Below are positions 5,428-6,069 of a DNA stretch of 6,069 bases, in pieces. Source of the stretch: Gammaproteobacteria bacterium (GTDB lineage Bacteria > Pseudomonadota > Gammaproteobacteria > UBA9214); assembly GCA_030599705.1 (NCBI GenBank), contig JAUVNM010000118.1, positions 1 through 6,069 of the forward strand, written 5' to 3'. Numbering within the stretch: the first letter of the stretch is position 1; each line of letters opens with the position of its first letter. The notes beneath the pieces are model-generated. The model ran no database searches, was not told the DNA's origin, and saw only the letters and a program-made list of their open reading frames with translations. The position numbers were made by a program, and so were the translations under genes.

Positions 5428-6069
5428 ATGAACCATACCAAAGGGAAATTTACGGGAATCCGGGCCTTTCTGGCTGCCATACTGGCAATCCTGTCAACGG
5501 TAACAGCGCCTGGCGCGCTTGGTGCGGACCCGATCCGGATCGGTATAACCGCATCGCTTTCCGGCCACTATGCCGTGCCGGGAAAGAATATGATGCAGGG
5601 CCTCCATATGTGGGCGCATGACGTCAATGGCCGTGGTGCGCTGCTGGGCCGGCCGGTAGAAATCGTCACCTACGATGACAAGTCCGATCCTGCCACGAGC
5701 GCCAGCCTGTATGAACGCCTGATCAGCGAGGACAAGGTAGACCTGCTGATTGGTCCGTATTCCTCGGACGTCACGATTGAAGCCAGCAGCGTGGCGGAAC
5801 GCCACAATTTCCCCCTGGTCTCGGGCAGTGCCGCGGCCAGCGAGATCTGGTCGCGTGGGTACAAGAATATCTTCCAGGTAGACGCCCCGGCTGAGAGTTA
5901 TATGAATGGCCTGATTGAATCGGCCCACGAGGCCGGACTGTCGCGCATTGCACTGGCCTATGCCGATAACGACTTCCCGCGTGCCGTGGCCACCGGGGTC
6001 CGCGCCAGGGCGGCTGAACTGAACATGAGCCTGGTATTTGACCGGGAGTACCCCGATGGCAACACCGAC
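5428..6069 (+). CDS. Type-1 periplasmic binding protein, LivK-like (partial, 3' end missing)
   Basis: The frame is open from the ATG to the window end, giving 214 residues of a protein probably near 370-400. A Sec signal peptide covers residues 1-33 (likely cleavage after ALGA). The mature part begins PIRIGITASLSGHYAVPGK (35-53), followed by GLHMWAHDVNGRGALLGRPV (58-77), IVTYDDKSDP (79-88), LLIGPYSSDVT (106-116), PLVSGSAAASEIW (129-141) and an IALAYADNDFP stretch. This is the Peripla_BP_6 pattern of branched-chain amino acid, amide or urea binding proteins. Only eight bases separate it from mlaA, so it belongs to the same transcription unit. The ribosome binding site is weak (GAGAG at 5411-5415). 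The ligand is unknown. Permease genes or a fused signalling domain may lie beyond the window. Confidence 0.88.
   Translation, partial: MNHTKGKFTGIRAFLAAILAILSTVTAPGALGADPIRIGITASLSGHYAVPGKNMMQGLHMWAHDVNGRGALLGRPVEIVTYDDKSDPATSASLYERLISEDKVDLLIGPYSSDVTIEASSVAERHNFPLVSGSAAASEIWSRGYKNIFQVDAPAESYMNGLIESAHEAGLSRIALAYADNDFPRAVATGVRARAAELNMSLVFDREYPDGNTD

Noticed and set aside
5085..5621. Forward 178-codon frame overlapping mlaA and the next gene
   Set aside because: It is out of frame with two recognised genes, mlaA and the type-1 binding protein, and its composition shows no protein-family signal.

Overview
The window reads as chromosomal DNA of a gammaproteobacterium-like organism. Signs for this are a standard CsrA, an outer-membrane lipoprotein MlaA (Gram-negative lipid-asymmetry system), periplasmic binding proteins with Sec signal peptides, and moderately GC-rich coding sequence. 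The genus cannot be told from the sequence. All recognisable genes lie on the + strand.

Left part (1-627) holds no convincing gene. It contains a degenerate tRNA-Cys-like sequence (371-441, encoded CCA, anticodon GCA, scrambled D-arm) and a long imperfect inverted repeat (478-573) enclosing a smaller perfect hairpin (504-523). This looks like a remodelled intergenic or former integration-site region.

Regulatory part (628-1309): a complete 62-aa csrA, then a strong sigma70-type promoter (TTGACA, 16 bp, TATAAA) driving a 50-aa arginine-rich protein of unknown function with three DRR motifs. The normal neighbours of the housekeeping gammaproteobacterial csrA (alaS, tRNA-Ser) are absent, so this may be an additional csrA copy. 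The leader of the next gene carries a hairpin with AGGA in its loop, a plausible CsrA target.

Metabolic part (1310-3219): egtD, the histidine N-alpha-trimethyltransferase that makes hercynine for ergothioneine synthesis, present without egtB in the window. After it comes a family-3 extracellular solute-binding protein with no permease or ATPase beside it.

Envelope part (3371-6069): after a strong hairpin and an extended -10 promoter comes a tightly packed probable operon. It comprises a secreted alpha/beta hydrolase with a recognisable Ser-Asp-His triad, then mlaA 12 bp later, then a type-1 (Peripla_BP_6/LivK-like) binding protein 8 bp later that runs off the window end. The pairing of an exported serine hydrolase with MlaA suggests a link to outer-membrane phospholipid handling. 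That link is inference. No CRISPR array, intact mobile element or rRNA was seen.
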